A stretch of 64,000 bases of DNA from Bacteroidota bacterium (GTDB lineage Bacteria; Bacteroidota; Bacteroidia; AKYH767-A; 2013-40CM-41-45), in NCBI GenBank assembly GCA_016708785.1, contig JADJFC010000003.1, forward strand, positions 434,001-498,000, written 5' to 3'. A model generated the notes under the pieces. It did not search any database and was not told the DNA's origin. It worked only from the letters and a program-made list of their open reading frames with translations. Both the position numbers and the translations under genes were made by a program. Below are positions 19,082-28,382 of this stretch, piece after piece; position 1 is the first letter of the stretch, and every line of letters starts with the position of its first letter.

Positions 19082-19579
19082 TCAATGGAACCGAAAGATC
19101 TGCACCAGATCATAATTCCCACTTGCAGAATGACAAGAGATACAATCATCACCTTTTTTAATTGCAGGATATTCAGGTGTTCCATCCGGTAAATATTCGG
19201 CCCACACCCAACCGGATCCACTATTTGCAGCACCGGGAATTTTATACATCACAGAGTATTCAAGCAATGGGCCTCCACTGGTGCCGTAAACTTCCTTAAC
19301 GACCAATGATTCATCCGGAAAGAATGTTTTCGAAAGCCTAGTAGCCGAATCGTTCATCGCAGAGATTGCCTTCTGATTAAAACGAACCCTGACAAATCCG
19401 CCATGCGGACTGTTTCCTGCAGCAGGAAGGGTGTCTAAACTTCTTTTTAAGTACGTGAAAGAGGAAAGTGTTTGTGTCAATTCAAAAAGCGTCGCATCGC
19501 TAATCACAACGCCTTCTTCTTTTTTAGAAGAGCAAGCGGCGAGCATTATGAGCAGGGAAACTTTTAGAAATTGTTTCAT
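19082..19579 (-). CDS. cytochrome P460-like haem lipoprotein, second copy
   Basis: A 165-residue lipoprotein (MKQFLKVSLLIMLAACSSKK, cysteine 16 as acylation site) with SGSGWVWAEYLPDGTPEYP followed by the haem motif CISCH. It aligns with the gene at 18286: the KQTVSSF/FTYLKRSL helix, a FPDESLVVKE..GG...Y.VMYK core, then GWVW and CxxCH. The two proteins therefore look like diverged duplicates in convergent orientation. They are probably anchored in the membrane facing the periplasm and accept electrons there. The substrate is unknown. A TACTTTTA box lies five bases before the start. Confidence 0.75.
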   Translation of the reverse strand: MKQFLKVSLLIMLAACSSKKEEGVVISDATLFELTQTLSSFTYLKRSLDTLPAAGNSPHGGFVRVRFNQKAISAMNDSATRLSKTFFPDESLVVKEVYGTSGGPLLEYSVMYKIPGAANSGSGWVWAEYLPDGTPEYPAIKKGDDCISCHSASGNYDLVQIFRFH

Positions 19580-19619
19580 TGATTAAAAGTAACGATTTTT
19601 TTTACATCTGCAAATTGGT

Positions 19620-19795
19620 AAGTTGTGATTGGTAAGTGGTGAGTAGCACTGCCGAAGTAAATCTTGTTCACTACTTTTAATTTAAATATATCACTCTTGC
19701 CAAATATGAAAGTAGGCTTGCAATTTTAATTTTTTTTTAATCCTGACTCGAATACTTCCACATTGCTACTTACCACTTACCAATTACTACTCACT
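19620..19795. repeat. GGTAAGTGGTGAGTAGCA word inverted repeat
   Basis: Words ATTGGTAAGTGGTGAGTAGCA near 19631-19651 are complementary, at about 21 of 23 bases, to TGCTACTTACCACTTACCAA near 19764-19786. The space between is AT-rich and noncoding. It lies upstream of the minus-strand P460-like gene and downstream of the PPIase gene. Confidence 0.6.
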
Positions 19796-19827
19796 AAAAA
19801 AGCCGTCCCAAACAAAGGACGGCTTTT
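19796..19827 (-). terminator. intrinsic terminator of the PPIase gene
   Basis: On the minus strand, GCCGTCC, a loop, GGACGGC and a run of T form a classic rho-independent terminator 38 bases after the stop codon of the PPIase gene. The A-run on the other side makes it potentially bidirectional. Confidence 0.85.
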
Positions 19828-19865
19828 CAATTTGTGTTTAGCAACTAAACAAGGAAGACAAGTGC

Positions 19866-21958
19866 TTAATAAAACTTCGCTCTGTTATCTGCGATGTTTG
19901 CTTTTTCTTTCAATGTATTTTGAACTTCGTAATCACTACGTGACTTACGTTGATCTTGTAATTGTTTGATGTTTGCAGAGAAATCAGTAGTTGCAGGAGG
20001 AGTTGTGAAGCTCTTTACCATGATTACTGCAACAGAATTCTCACCTTTAATTGCTTTGCTTGTCTGACCCGCTTTCATTGCGAAAATCGTTCCGACCATT
20101 GCCGGTTCATTACCCATTCCCGGGATGTAACTGTTTGCAAAGTTTACGTTATCGGCATCAGTTGCAGTCACGTTTAATTTCTGTGCAATTGCATCTACAT
20201 CTCCAGAACCCGCTGCATTGAACTTGTCAAGTAGCATTTGTGCTTTTTGATCTTGCGAGCTTCAACTGTAACGGCATCTTTTACTTCATCAAGTGGTAAC
20301 GTTCCTTTTTCTTTTATTCCTACTAAGTGAGCCATTACATATTTATCACCGAACGTGAAGATCTTCGACAATTCACCTTTCTTCGCTGTGTAAGCCCAAC
20401 GAACTAATTCACGAGGTTGGTCTAAGCCGGGGATGTTCTTATCGTTTTCACGGATGTTATCAGCGATACGTTTGTTCAATCCTTGTTTAACAATAGCTGA
20501 ATCGAAAGCTTCGCCTGTTGAATTCTTTGAAGCAAATTCATTTGCTTTATTATAAGCCGCATCGTATGTACGTTGAGATGGTTCGATCTTACGTTCCAAT
20601 GTTAAAACCTGAACTTGTTTTGAACCTGCACTTTTATCAAGGATCTCGATCAAGTGAATACCGAATTGAGAAGTTACGATTGGCATATCGCCTTTCTTCC
20701 CGTTGAAACATGCATCGTTAAAAGTTGGAACCATCATTCCCTGACGGAACCATCCAAGATCTCCGCCTTTAATTGCAGAACCTTGATCTTTTGAAAACAT
20801 CATTGCAAGGTCAGCAAACTTTGCTCCCTTTTTAACAGCATTCTTTAAACTGTCTGCTGTTGCCATCGCTTTTGTTGAATCGCCATCCATAATGTTGATC
20901 AGGATGTGACGTGCTTTAACTGAATCCGATACAACTTTTTCACCGGTAAGTTTAGAAACCTTTACAGAGTTTCCTTCTTCATATGGTCCAACGATTGTTC
21001 CTATTGCCGCATTGAATAACGCTGTGTCAACCATTACAGGAAGTGTTCCTTTTGCATGGTATGTTGTATCAACTGCTCCATCTGTATTTTGACTTACAAA
21101 TGAAAGGTTGTCAGATGTTGCAGCATATTCTTTTCCTAAATTCTGAATACTTGCAAGTACTGCTGCTCTGTCTTCAGGGGAAGGATTAACATCGAAAGTG
21201 ATGTATTCTACCTTACGGATTGTTTCTGCTTGCTTGTATTTTTGCTGATTTGCATTGTAGTAACTTGATAGATCACTGTCTTCAACTTTTACAGATGAAT
21301 CTGGAATAGTATTCAAATCAAGACGTGCAAAACGGATGGAAGCATTTTTCTGTGCTTCTTCGAAATTACGTTTAGCTTCTTCTCCGGTTACAAATAAACC
21401 GGCTTTGATAAGGTCTTTGTATTTTGTTCCAATGCGTTCTTCAGCGATCGCATCTTCAAAAGTTTTCCATTGACGTTGTGTATTCTCATCACGGTTAGGA
21501 AGGTCTTTCAAAAATTTGATCACATTCGCCGGATCAAAAACTCCTGTCTTTGGATCTGTGAACGCTTGTTTGATCTGTGGATGAGGATTTGTTCCGACAC
21601 ACATGTCATACAACTCACCTGCACTACATGTTAGTCCAAGTTTTTTGATTTCTCTTCCAGTCGTATTGTCCGTAACAAACATTCCCCATGCCTGCTCACG
21701 CAACATGTCTTGTGTGTTCTGATCTACGTTCTCGTTTTTCGTGTTGATCTTGTAGTTCTCGGTCAAGGTTTCTACACGTCGGTTGTATTCTTGATAATGA
21801 ACTTTTTCATCACCAATCACACCGACAACGTCAGAGTTTCCTTGTAATAGTCCTGAGTTCGATGTCACCAGGTCACCCAAAATGAAGAGTATCATTGATA
21901 CCCCGACAAAACCTATCAGTAGCCCTACGCGCTTTCTGATTCTTGTAATTACAGCCAT
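19866..21958 (-). CDS. PpiD/SurA-type peptidyl-prolyl isomerase, membrane-anchored (frameshifted)
   Basis: A periplasmic folding factor with one N-terminal membrane anchor (VGLLIGFVGVSMILFILGDLV), a SurA-like N-terminal chaperone domain and a parvulin domain (KARHILINIMDGDS ... GGDLGWFRQGMMVPTFNDA ... QFGIHLIEI). The frame breaks near 20243. Restoring one base turns KIKKHKCYLT into KIKKAQMLLDKFNAAG and joins the last 120 codons, giving 697 residues as usual for this Bacteroidota family. It is the last gene of the lptC-CNNM-PPIase block and is followed by a strong terminator. The break is one lost C/G in a short homopolymer, probably a sequence error. Confidence 0.9.
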
Positions 21959-22387
21959 AGCCGTTGAATTTATTTATGTGATTAAACTAGATAATTTCTT
22001 TCATGAACAAACCACTTCACCATCAATCACAAAATATTGATAGTCAGTAGTTTATGTCATTTTACTCTTTACTCCCGCAAAATGAGGGGCGAATATACAA
22101 TTCCCATGATGGAAATCCTAATCTTTAATAGCGAATAACCAATCCCGATAGCTATCGGGATGAATAACGAATAATTTCGGATTCCGGATTCCGAAATTGG
22201 GATTTCGGATTGAGCTATACGTAACAAAGGTTTAAATTGTTTAAGGTTTTTAGTGCGTATCGATGCTTATTAAACATTTATACTTTTTTAACAAATTAAA
22301 CCCCTTTAACCCATTTCAAAGTAGCATTCGACATTCAAATTAAAGACGACATAGCTTCTCATCACTTACTACTTGCCAATCACCATT
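21959..22387. other. 429-bp intergenic region with word repeats
   Basis: No gene is visible. It holds an 18-bp perfect palindrome, TCCCGATAGCTATCGGGA at 22143-22160, and TTCGGATTCCGGATTCCGAA words at 22175-22194 followed by another ATTTCGGATT. The region separates the CNNM gene from the PPIase gene. The palindrome core AGCTATCGGGA recurs at 34815-34823 downstream of gpmI. Confidence 0.7.
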
Positions 22388-23671
22388 TCAACCTTCGTCG
22401 GTGATCTTAAAACGCACCTGTTCAATTCGATTATTCTTCACTTTCAAAGCTACAATTGTAAAGGGTGGAATAATGATCTCTTCATTCTGCTCAGGAATGT
22501 TTTCATGATTCTGAAAAATAAAACCGCCTAAGGTTTCATATTCTTCTGACTCCGGAATATTCAGACCGTATTTTTTGTTCAGGTAATCGATCTCTAATCG
22601 ACCTGAGAAAAGATATTCGTTAGCCGATAGTTTTTTCTCTATTTCTTCAGGTATATCATGTTCATCATGAATTTCTCCGAAAATTTCTTCTATGATATCT
22701 TCAATCGTAACCATCCCTGATGTTCCACCATATTCGTCCACGACAATGGCAACACTTCTGTGTTGATTTGTGAATTGCTTCAACAGATCATTTGCATTCA
22801 TTACTTCGGGAACAATTGTAACAGGCAAAAGGATCTGATTCAGATTTTGTGGGCGCTTGAACATTTCTGATGAATGAACAAAGCCTATAACGTTGTCAAT
22901 ATTGTCACGGTAGATCAGAATCTTTGACAGCTTGGTTTCTATGAAAAGTTTTTGCAATTCTTCAACCGTGCCATTGATGTTCATTGCTACGATCTCATTT
23001 CTGGGAATCATACTTTCACGAACTTTCACTTCTTTGAAATCAAGAGCGTTTTGAAAAATACGAATCTCCGTATCCATTTCTTCAGCTTGATTATTTCGTG
23101 TAGTCAATTCCCTGACATATAAATCGAGATCGACTCGCCCGAAGACCGGACGTTCTTCAACGATCTGTATCCTGAATAATGTTTGCATGAAAAAAGAAGA
23201 GAGTTTCAAAACTATCCATACAATCGGATAAAGAAGCAGATATAGAATACGAATTGGTATTGCAAGAAGATCCAGTGTTGCATTTGGATTTATCCGGAAT
23301 AAAACTTTAGGAATAAATTCGGCAGCGATAAGGATGATAAGTGTACTGCAGATCGTTTGGATGATCAATAACGTTCCCGGCCCATGTAATTGAATTGGTA
23401 AATATGCTTTGAGCAATTCCGGTTGCAGGATTTCCTTTTCCATTACAATACCGTAAATGACAAGTGAAATATTATTTGCAATGAGCATACTCGCAATAAA
23501 GCGCGAAGGCGACTTAACGAAATTCCAGATGATCTTTGCCGAGAAGCTTCCCTGGCTTCTGTCTAATTCAATACGAAGTTTGTTCGATGACAGAAAGGCA
23601 ATTTCGCTTCCTGATGAAAATGCAGAGAAAAGTAATGTAATAATGATTATAGTCCAGTCAGACACAGGCAA
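22388..23671 (-). CDS. CNNM/CorC-family membrane protein with CBS pair
   Basis: Members combine an N-terminal CNNM transmembrane domain, a pair of CBS domains and a small CorC/HlyC C-terminal domain, and are linked to magnesium or cobalt efflux, sometimes annotated as hemolysins. The 427-residue protein shows SGSEIAFLSSNKLRIELDR at the N-terminus, the CBS region with MIPRNEIVAM and VDEYGGTSGMVTIEDIIEEI, and the CorC domain near GRLEIDYLNKKYGL. The start is TTG at 23671 or GTG at 23665; no ATG is in frame. A TATCTTCG box at 23690-23697 suggests its own promoter. It is a paralogue of GldE at 49.8-51.7 kb. Confidence 0.9.
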   Translation of the reverse strand: MPVSDWTIIIITLLFSAFSSGSEIAFLSSNKLRIELDRSQGSFSAKIIWNFVKSPSRFIASMLIANNISLVIYGIVMEKEILQPELLKAYLPIQLHGPGTLLIIQTICSTLIILIAAEFIPKVLFRINPNATLDLLAIPIRILYLLLYPIVWIVLKLSSFFMQTLFRIQIVEERPVFGRVDLDLYVRELTTRNNQAEEMDTEIRIFQNALDFKEVKVRESMIPRNEIVAMNINGTVEELQKLFIETKLSKILIYRDNIDNVIGFVHSSEMFKRPQNLNQILLPVTIVPEVMNANDLLKQFTNQHRSVAIVVDEYGGTSGMVTIEDIIEEIFGEIHDEHDIPEEIEKKLSANEYLFSGRLEIDYLNKKYGLNIPESEEYETLGGFIFQNHENIPEQNEEIIIPPFTIVALKVKNNRIEQVRFKITDEG

Positions 23672-23689
23672 AAAGTAAATTTTATCGGG

Positions 23690-23697
23690 CGAAGATA
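23690..23697 (-). promoter_or_regulatory. -7 box before the CNNM gene (TATCTTCG)
   Basis: TATCTTCG-CCC on the minus strand, 18 bases before the TTG start, in the short gap after the small membrane protein gene. Confidence 0.5.
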
Positions 23698-23726
23698 ATT
23701 ATTTGACATTAAAAAAACGCGAAATT

Positions 23727-23927
23727 TCAATGATATAATTCCTTTTCGTCTTTCTGTTCAAATTTGATCCGTTGTTTCCGACGGACAGTATACATCGCTG
23801 AGGCTATGGCAGTGACGGCAAGCATAAAAAGCCCAGACTGGATCCCTTCCTTAAAGAACTGAAAGATCGTTAGTCCAAAACTGATGATGGTGATACACAA
23901 CCATGCTACTTCTAATGTCCTAATCAT
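23727..23927 (-). CDS. small two-helix membrane protein
   Basis: A 66-residue protein with two hydrophobic segments (WLCITIISFGLTIFQFF and SGLFMLAVTAIASAMYTV) and a charged tail (RRKQRIKFEQKDEKE). Its ATG overlaps the last codons of lptC by 8 bases and it precedes the CNNM gene. Small proteins of this kind occupy the same position in other Bacteroidota genomes. Function unknown. Confidence 0.75.
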   Translation of the reverse strand: MIRTLEVAWLCITIISFGLTIFQFFKEGIQSGLFMLAVTAIASAMYTVRRKQRIKFEQKDEKELYH

Positions 23928-24477
23928 TTTTCGGGTTGTTTATAGATATTGTGCCTTTAAGATTGAATATTTTGTACTTGGTAAAATCCTCATTTGCTTC
24001 AAAGCCTTTACCAAAAATAATTTCGTCTTTCGTAGTTATCTTCACATCTTCATCACTCGTGAGCTTTGCTTTTTTCTCATCCCAGATCAGATGCTCTGTA
24101 TTCAATGTATTCCCTTTTTCATTCGTAACGATTACGTTCTTTCGCACTTCCATTTTTTGTTCGCGCTCATATCGAATGCCGTAATCTGCTACTACTTTAC
24201 TCTTAACCTCCATTCTTTCATTGTAAAAAATGGCCACCAATCCTTTTGGCATTTCAATATACGGATTTTCTGTTGAATAATGATCTAAAATAGGTGCTGT
24301 TATTTCAACCTGGACTTTTGCCGAATCACTATAAATGATCTTAATACTCTTTGCCGTCTCCGTTGGTATAACCTGGCCTTTGCTGTATAATTTCACTTTA
24401 TCCAGGTCGTTTTCACAGGAATAGAGGGAAAAAAGAATAAAAAAGGCAGTTAATATCTGCCAAAAACTGAATTTCAT
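23920..24477 (-). CDS. lptC: LPS export protein LptC
   Basis: LptC belongs to the Lpt bridge that moves lipopolysaccharide from the inner to the outer membrane. The 185-residue product has an N-terminal hydrophobic segment ending in LYSCEND, which could be a lipoprotein signal as in many Bacteroidota LptC proteins. A series of beta strands follows with DYGIRYEREQKMEVRKNVIVTNEKG and LIWDEKKAKLTSDEDVKI, typical of the LptC/OstA jelly roll. It is the first gene of the block, with the start codon only four bases after a perfect -7 box. Confidence 0.88.
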   Translation of the reverse strand: MKFSFWQILTAFFILFSLYSCENDLDKVKLYSKGQVIPTETAKSIKIIYSDSAKVQVEITAPILDHYSTENPYIEMPKGLVAIFYNERMEVKSKVVADYGIRYEREQKMEVRKNVIVTNEKGNTLNTEHLIWDEKKAKLTSDEDVKITTKDEIIFGKGFEANEDFTKYKIFNLKGTISINNPKND

Positions 24478-24481
24478 CTCA

Positions 24482-24489
24482 CAAAACTA
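24482..24489 (-). promoter_or_regulatory. -7 box for lptC (TAGTTTTG)
   Basis: A perfect TAnnTTTG box four bases (TGAG) before the ATG of lptC, predicting an mRNA that starts at or next to the start codon. Confidence 0.6.
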
Positions 24490-24668
24490 AGAAATTTAAT
24501 TTATTGCAGAATTCGGAATTCGGAATTTGGATTTGCCGGCAATTTTGTGAAGGTCAGCTTGTTTGTTTTTCGATTTTTCTTTCGATTTGGTTAAGAAAGG
24601 TTAATCAATTATTAATCATACAGTAAAATTGTAATTTTGACACTCTAATAAAATCCGGTAACAATCTA

Positions 24669-26711
24669 ATGAAAAACTCTTTCAAATTAGCAGCCATTGC
24701 TCTAGGATGCGCAGCTGTCTATGTTTCTTGCTCAAACAGCGAGGCGAAAAAAGGTGTAGGAATCGATGTGGCAAATTTCGACTCAACTGTAGCACCATCA
24801 CATGACTTCTTCCATTTTGCTAATGGCGGATGGATCAAGAAAAATCCGATCCCTGCTGATCAAATTCGTTGGGGTTCTTTCAGTATCCTTAATGAAAACA
24901 ACAAAAAGAATCTTCATCAGATCGTTGATGATGCTGCTGCTAAAAAAGATGCAGCCAAAGGTACTCCTGAGCAATTAGTAGGTGACTTCTACTTTAGCGC
25001 AATGGATACTGCAACAATTGAAAAATTAGGCGCAGATCCTATTCGTCCTGAAATGGAGAATATCGATAAACTTACAGACATCACTTCTATTCTTCACTAC
25101 ACTGCAATGCTTCAGAAATGGGGCGCTAGTCCAATGTACGGACTTTACGCAGGACAAGATCCGAAGAACAGTGAAGTAGTAGTTCCTCAGCTTTATCAAG
25201 GCGGACTTTCTCTTCCTGATCGCGATTTTTATATTTCTAAAGATGCTCGTTCTGAGAATATCCGTTCGGAATTTTTGAAGCACATGGTAAACATGTTTAA
25301 GCTTTATGGAATGGATGAGGCTACGTCTACTAAATATGCTAACGTAGTTATGCGTATTGAAACCGCTCTTGCAAAAGCATCAATGACTCGCGTTGAATTA
25401 CGTGACCCTTTCAAAACTTATAACAAAGTAACCATCGCTGATCTTAATAAATTAACACCATCAATTCGTTGGGATGTGATGATGAATGATCTTGAAATTA
25501 AAAGTGGCTACGATTATCTTGTACTTGGTCAGCCTGAGTTCATGAAAGAACTGGAAAATCAAGTAAAGACAAATAGTGTTGACGATTGGAAGATCTATCT
25601 AAAATGGAATGTATTAAACCTTGCAGGAAATGTGCTGAGTTCAGATTTTGTGAATGAAGACTTTAATTTCAACAATAAAATTTTAAGTGGTCAGAAAGAA
25701 ATTCAGTCACGCTGGAAACGGATGATCCAAATGACAGACGGTACAGTAGGTGATGCATTAGGACAACTTTATGTTGCAAAATATTTCCCGCCTGATGCAA
25801 AGAAAAAAGCGGATGAATTAGTTTCAAATCTAATCGCTGTCTATAACGAACGTATCGACAAATTAGATTGGATGAGCGCTGAAACAAAAGTGAAAGCAAA
25901 AGAAAAACTAAATGCTATCACTCGTAAGATCGGTTACCCTGACAAATGGAAAGATTATGCAGGACTTGAAATCACTCGCAATTCATTCTTTAAAAACTTA
26001 ATGAATGCAACGGCATGGGATTATAATTATGCAATCAGTCAAATCGGAAAACCGGTTGATCGTACTAAATGGGGTATGACGCCTCCAACAGTGAATGCAT
26101 ATTACAATCCATCAATGAATGAGATCGTTTTCCCTGCAGGAATTCTTCAACCTCCTTTCTTTAATGCTCAAGCTGATGATGCTGTTAACTACGGCGGAAT
26201 CGGTGCAGTTATCGGTCATGAATTAACTCACGGTTTCGATGACGAAGGACGTAACTTCGATGCAAAAGGAAATTTGAATGCATGGTGGACTTCTGAAGAT
26301 TCAGCAAAATTCGTAACACGTGCTCAAATTATCATCGATCAGTTCGACGGATTTACAGTTCTTGATACACTTCATGTAAACGGTCACCTAACACTAGGTG
26401 AAAATATCGCAGACCTTGGTGGTATCACCATTGCTTACGATGCTTTCAAACGTACTAAGCAAGGACAAAGCAAAGAGTTGATCGATGGAATGACTCCTGA
26501 ACAACGTTTCTTCTTAGGATTCGCTACGATCTGGGCAGGCGATGTTCGTCCTGAGACAGCTGCACAACGTATCATCACTGATCCGCATTCACCGGGACTT
26601 TACCGTGTGAACGGTCCTCTTTCAAACATTGAAGATTTCTACAAAGCATTCAATGTAACTGAAAAAGACGCTATGTACCGCCCTGATTCATTGAGAGCGA
26701 AGATCTGGTAA
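24669..26711 (+). CDS. M13-family metallopeptidase (neprilysin-like), lipoprotein
   Basis: A zinc endopeptidase exported as a lipoprotein (MKNSFKLAAIALGCAAVYVS, then C21). The 680-residue length is normal for the PepO/neprilysin family. It has the opening DFFHFANGGWIKKNPIP, the conserved VNAYYNPSMNEIVFPAGILQ, the zinc site HELTH within VIGHELTHGFDDEGR, the third ligand in GENIADLGG and the closing family residues SPGLYRVNGPLSN. It likely degrades oligopeptides in the periplasm or at the surface. A TAATTTTG box lies near 24631 and a 29-bp hairpin follows the gene. Confidence 0.95.
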   Translation: MKNSFKLAAIALGCAAVYVSCSNSEAKKGVGIDVANFDSTVAPSHDFFHFANGGWIKKNPIPADQIRWGSFSILNENNKKNLHQIVDDAAAKKDAAKGTPEQLVGDFYFSAMDTATIEKLGADPIRPEMENIDKLTDITSILHYTAMLQKWGASPMYGLYAGQDPKNSEVVVPQLYQGGLSLPDRDFYISKDARSENIRSEFLKHMVNMFKLYGMDEATSTKYANVVMRIETALAKASMTRVELRDPFKTYNKVTIADLNKLTPSIRWDVMMNDLEIKSGYDYLVLGQPEFMKELENQVKTNSVDDWKIYLKWNVLNLAGNVLSSDFVNEDFNFNNKILSGQKEIQSRWKRMIQMTDGTVGDALGQLYVAKYFPPDAKKKADELVSNLIAVYNERIDKLDWMSAETKVKAKEKLNAITRKIGYPDKWKDYAGLEITRNSFFKNLMNATAWDYNYAISQIGKPVDRTKWGMTPPTVNAYYNPSMNEIVFPAGILQPPFFNAQADDAVNYGGIGAVIGHELTHGFDDEGRNFDAKGNLNAWWTSEDSAKFVTRAQIIIDQFDGFTVLDTLHVNGHLTLGENIADLGGITIAYDAFKRTKQGQSKELIDGMTPEQRFFLGFATIWAGDVRPETAAQRIITDPHSPGLYRVNGPLSNIEDFYKAFNVTEKDAMYRPDSLRAKIW

Positions 26712-26734
26712 GTTAAGTTTCGCATTTGCAAATT

Positions 26735-26808
26735 AAACCTGCAAACCTTCAACTTGTAACCTGGAACAAAATATAGTTTCAGGTTACAAGTTGAAGGTTT
26801 GCAGGTTT
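26735..26808 (+). terminator. 29-bp perfect hairpin after the M13 peptidase gene
   Basis: Arms 26735-26763 and 26780-26808 are exact complements (AAACCTGCAAACCTTCAAC... on the left) with a 16-base loop. A short T-rich stretch follows. It starts 24 bases after the stop codon and probably ends transcription. Confidence 0.8.
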
Positions 26809-26876
26809 TTGGTTTTATAGGAAAGTAGATGGGGAATTGGTTTTTTTGATGTTTAATTTATTCTCCTGTTCTCATT

Positions 26877-26938
26877 GCTATGTGATCTATGTGCCTATGT
26901 GTTTTTATTTTACCACATAGGCACATAGAACACATAGC
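26877..26938. repeat. inverted repeat of CTATGTG words, copy 1
   Basis: Arms 26877-26901 and 26914-26938 match at 24 of 25 positions (GCTATGTG.TCTATGTGCCTA on the left) with a 12-base T-rich loop. The same arm words occur in the inverted repeat at 49686-49750, 23 kb away. It lies between the M13 peptidase and the helicase, 80 bases before the latter. Confidence 0.85.
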
Positions 26939-27004
26939 TACTGAAATATCAAATTGCCCCATTACCCAATTGCAACATTTCACCACAGTTTCGTTCCATT
27001 GTCA

Positions 27005-27012
27005 TATCTTCG
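27005..27012 (+). promoter_or_regulatory. -7 box for the DEAD-box helicase (TATCTTCG)
   Basis: TATCTTCGCCCCCATG: the box ends five bases before the ATG, so the transcript would be leaderless or nearly so. Confidence 0.6.
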
Positions 27013-27017
27013 CCCCC

Positions 27018-28382
27018 ATGTCAGAAGAAAGTGTCGATTTTTTAGATTTTAAGTTAAATAAGCAGCTATGGTCCGCCGTGGCGGATGCGGGGTATGAAAC
27101 ACCGACAGAAATTCAGCAGAAAGCTATTCCGTTGATTCTGGCAGGCAACGATGTTGTCGGTGTTGCTCAAACCGGAACAGGAAAAACGGCAGCTTATCTA
27201 TTGCCTTTGTTGATGAAAATCAAATATGCCAAAGGCGATGATCCTCGTGCACTAATAGTTGTTCCTACCCGCGAACTTGCATTACAAGTACTTGAAAGTA
27301 TTAAAATGCTTGCAAAGTACACGGATCTTCGTGCTGTAGCATTAGTAGGTGGAGTAGGGATGAAGACGCAGAAAGATACGCTCGCCGCAGGGGTTGATAT
27401 TGTTGTTGCTACACCCGGCAGATTGATGGATATGTATCTGCCCGGATTTCTGGTGCTAAAATACTTACAGGTTTTTGTAATGGATGAAGCTGAACGTCTA
27501 CTCGATATGGGTTTTCGACAGCAGATCGATAGAATGATAGAAGTAATGCCTCGTAAAAGGCAAAATCTACTTTTCAGTGCAACATGGAATGCAAAAGTAC
27601 AGGAAGTGTCGGAAAATTTCCTTCTTACTCCTGCATTGATAAGGATAAACCCTGAAATGAAAACAGTGAAGTCTGTTAGTCAGGTTGTTTATTTTACTCC
27701 GAATCTTCGTACTAAAATTAATCTGCTCGATTATTTTATCAAAGACATCACCTATCGGAAGATGATCATCTTCTGTAAAACAAAAACCACTGCCACAAAC
27801 ATTTTCAAATATCTGGATCGAAAATATGGCGAAGATTCTGTGCGCGTTGTTCATGGAAATAAAGATCAGAACACTCGGATCAATGCGATAAAATTATTCA
27901 AAGAAGATAAATTGCGTTTTCTTGTGGCGACTGATGTTGCTGCTCGTGGTATTGATATTGAAGACGTGTCGCATGTTTTCAATTTCGAAGTGCCTCTTGT
28001 CTATGAAGATTACATTCATCGTATCGGTCGTACAGGACGTGCCATGAAACTGGGCGACTCTGTTACTTTTTGTGCTCCTGATGATGAATACCATTTGAAG
28101 AAAATTCAGAAGTTGATTGGCGATAAAATTCCTGTAGCCGCAATTCCGACTGAAGTTGAAATTCTTCCAACACCTTTTGAGGAAGAACAAAAAATGCGCA
28201 GACAGATCGATGATCAGCGCAAGCGGGAAGACCCAACTTTTCAAGGAGCGTTTCACGATAAGAAAGGAATTCAGCATAGTAAAAAAGGCGATGTTGCTAA
28301 GAATAAAAATAAAGGAAAAGAAAAGAAGCAAGCAAAAGCTATAGCAAGATCTAAAGCAAAGGGAAAGGATAAAGGAAAGTGA
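27018..28382 (+). CDS. DEAD-box family RNA helicase (RhlE-like)
   Basis: An ATP-dependent RNA helicase for ribosome assembly or RNA turnover. The 454-residue protein has the Q motif (YETPTEIQQKAIP), Walker A AQTGTGKT near residue 50, PTRELA, TPGRL, motif II written DEAE (VMDEAERLLDMGF) instead of DEAD, SAT in LLFSATW, and HRIGRTGR. The last 25 residues are a lysine-rich tail, as in RhlE-type helicases. I chose the ATG at 27018 because it follows the promoter box directly; the frame is open upstream but the extra residues come from a CTATGTG hairpin. The TGA stop overlaps the GTG start of the next gene by four bases. Confidence 0.93.
   Translation: MSEESVDFLDFKLNKQLWSAVADAGYETPTEIQQKAIPLILAGNDVVGVAQTGTGKTAAYLLPLLMKIKYAKGDDPRALIVVPTRELALQVLESIKMLAKYTDLRAVALVGGVGMKTQKDTLAAGVDIVVATPGRLMDMYLPGFLVLKYLQVFVMDEAERLLDMGFRQQIDRMIEVMPRKRQNLLFSATWNAKVQEVSENFLLTPALIRINPEMKTVKSVSQVVYFTPNLRTKINLLDYFIKDITYRKMIIFCKTKTTATNIFKYLDRKYGEDSVRVVHGNKDQNTRINAIKLFKEDKLRFLVATDVAARGIDIEDVSHVFNFEVPLVYEDYIHRIGRTGRAMKLGDSVTFCAPDDEYHLKKIQKLIGDKIPVAAIPTEVEILPTPFEEEQKMRRQIDDQRKREDPTFQGAFHDKKGIQHSKKGDVAKNKNKGKEKKQAKAIARSKAKGKDKGK

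Noticed and set aside
26889..27017. 43-residue N-terminal extension of the DEAD-box helicase
   Set aside because: It is encoded by the CTATGTG hairpin and the promoter box and is not helicase-like.
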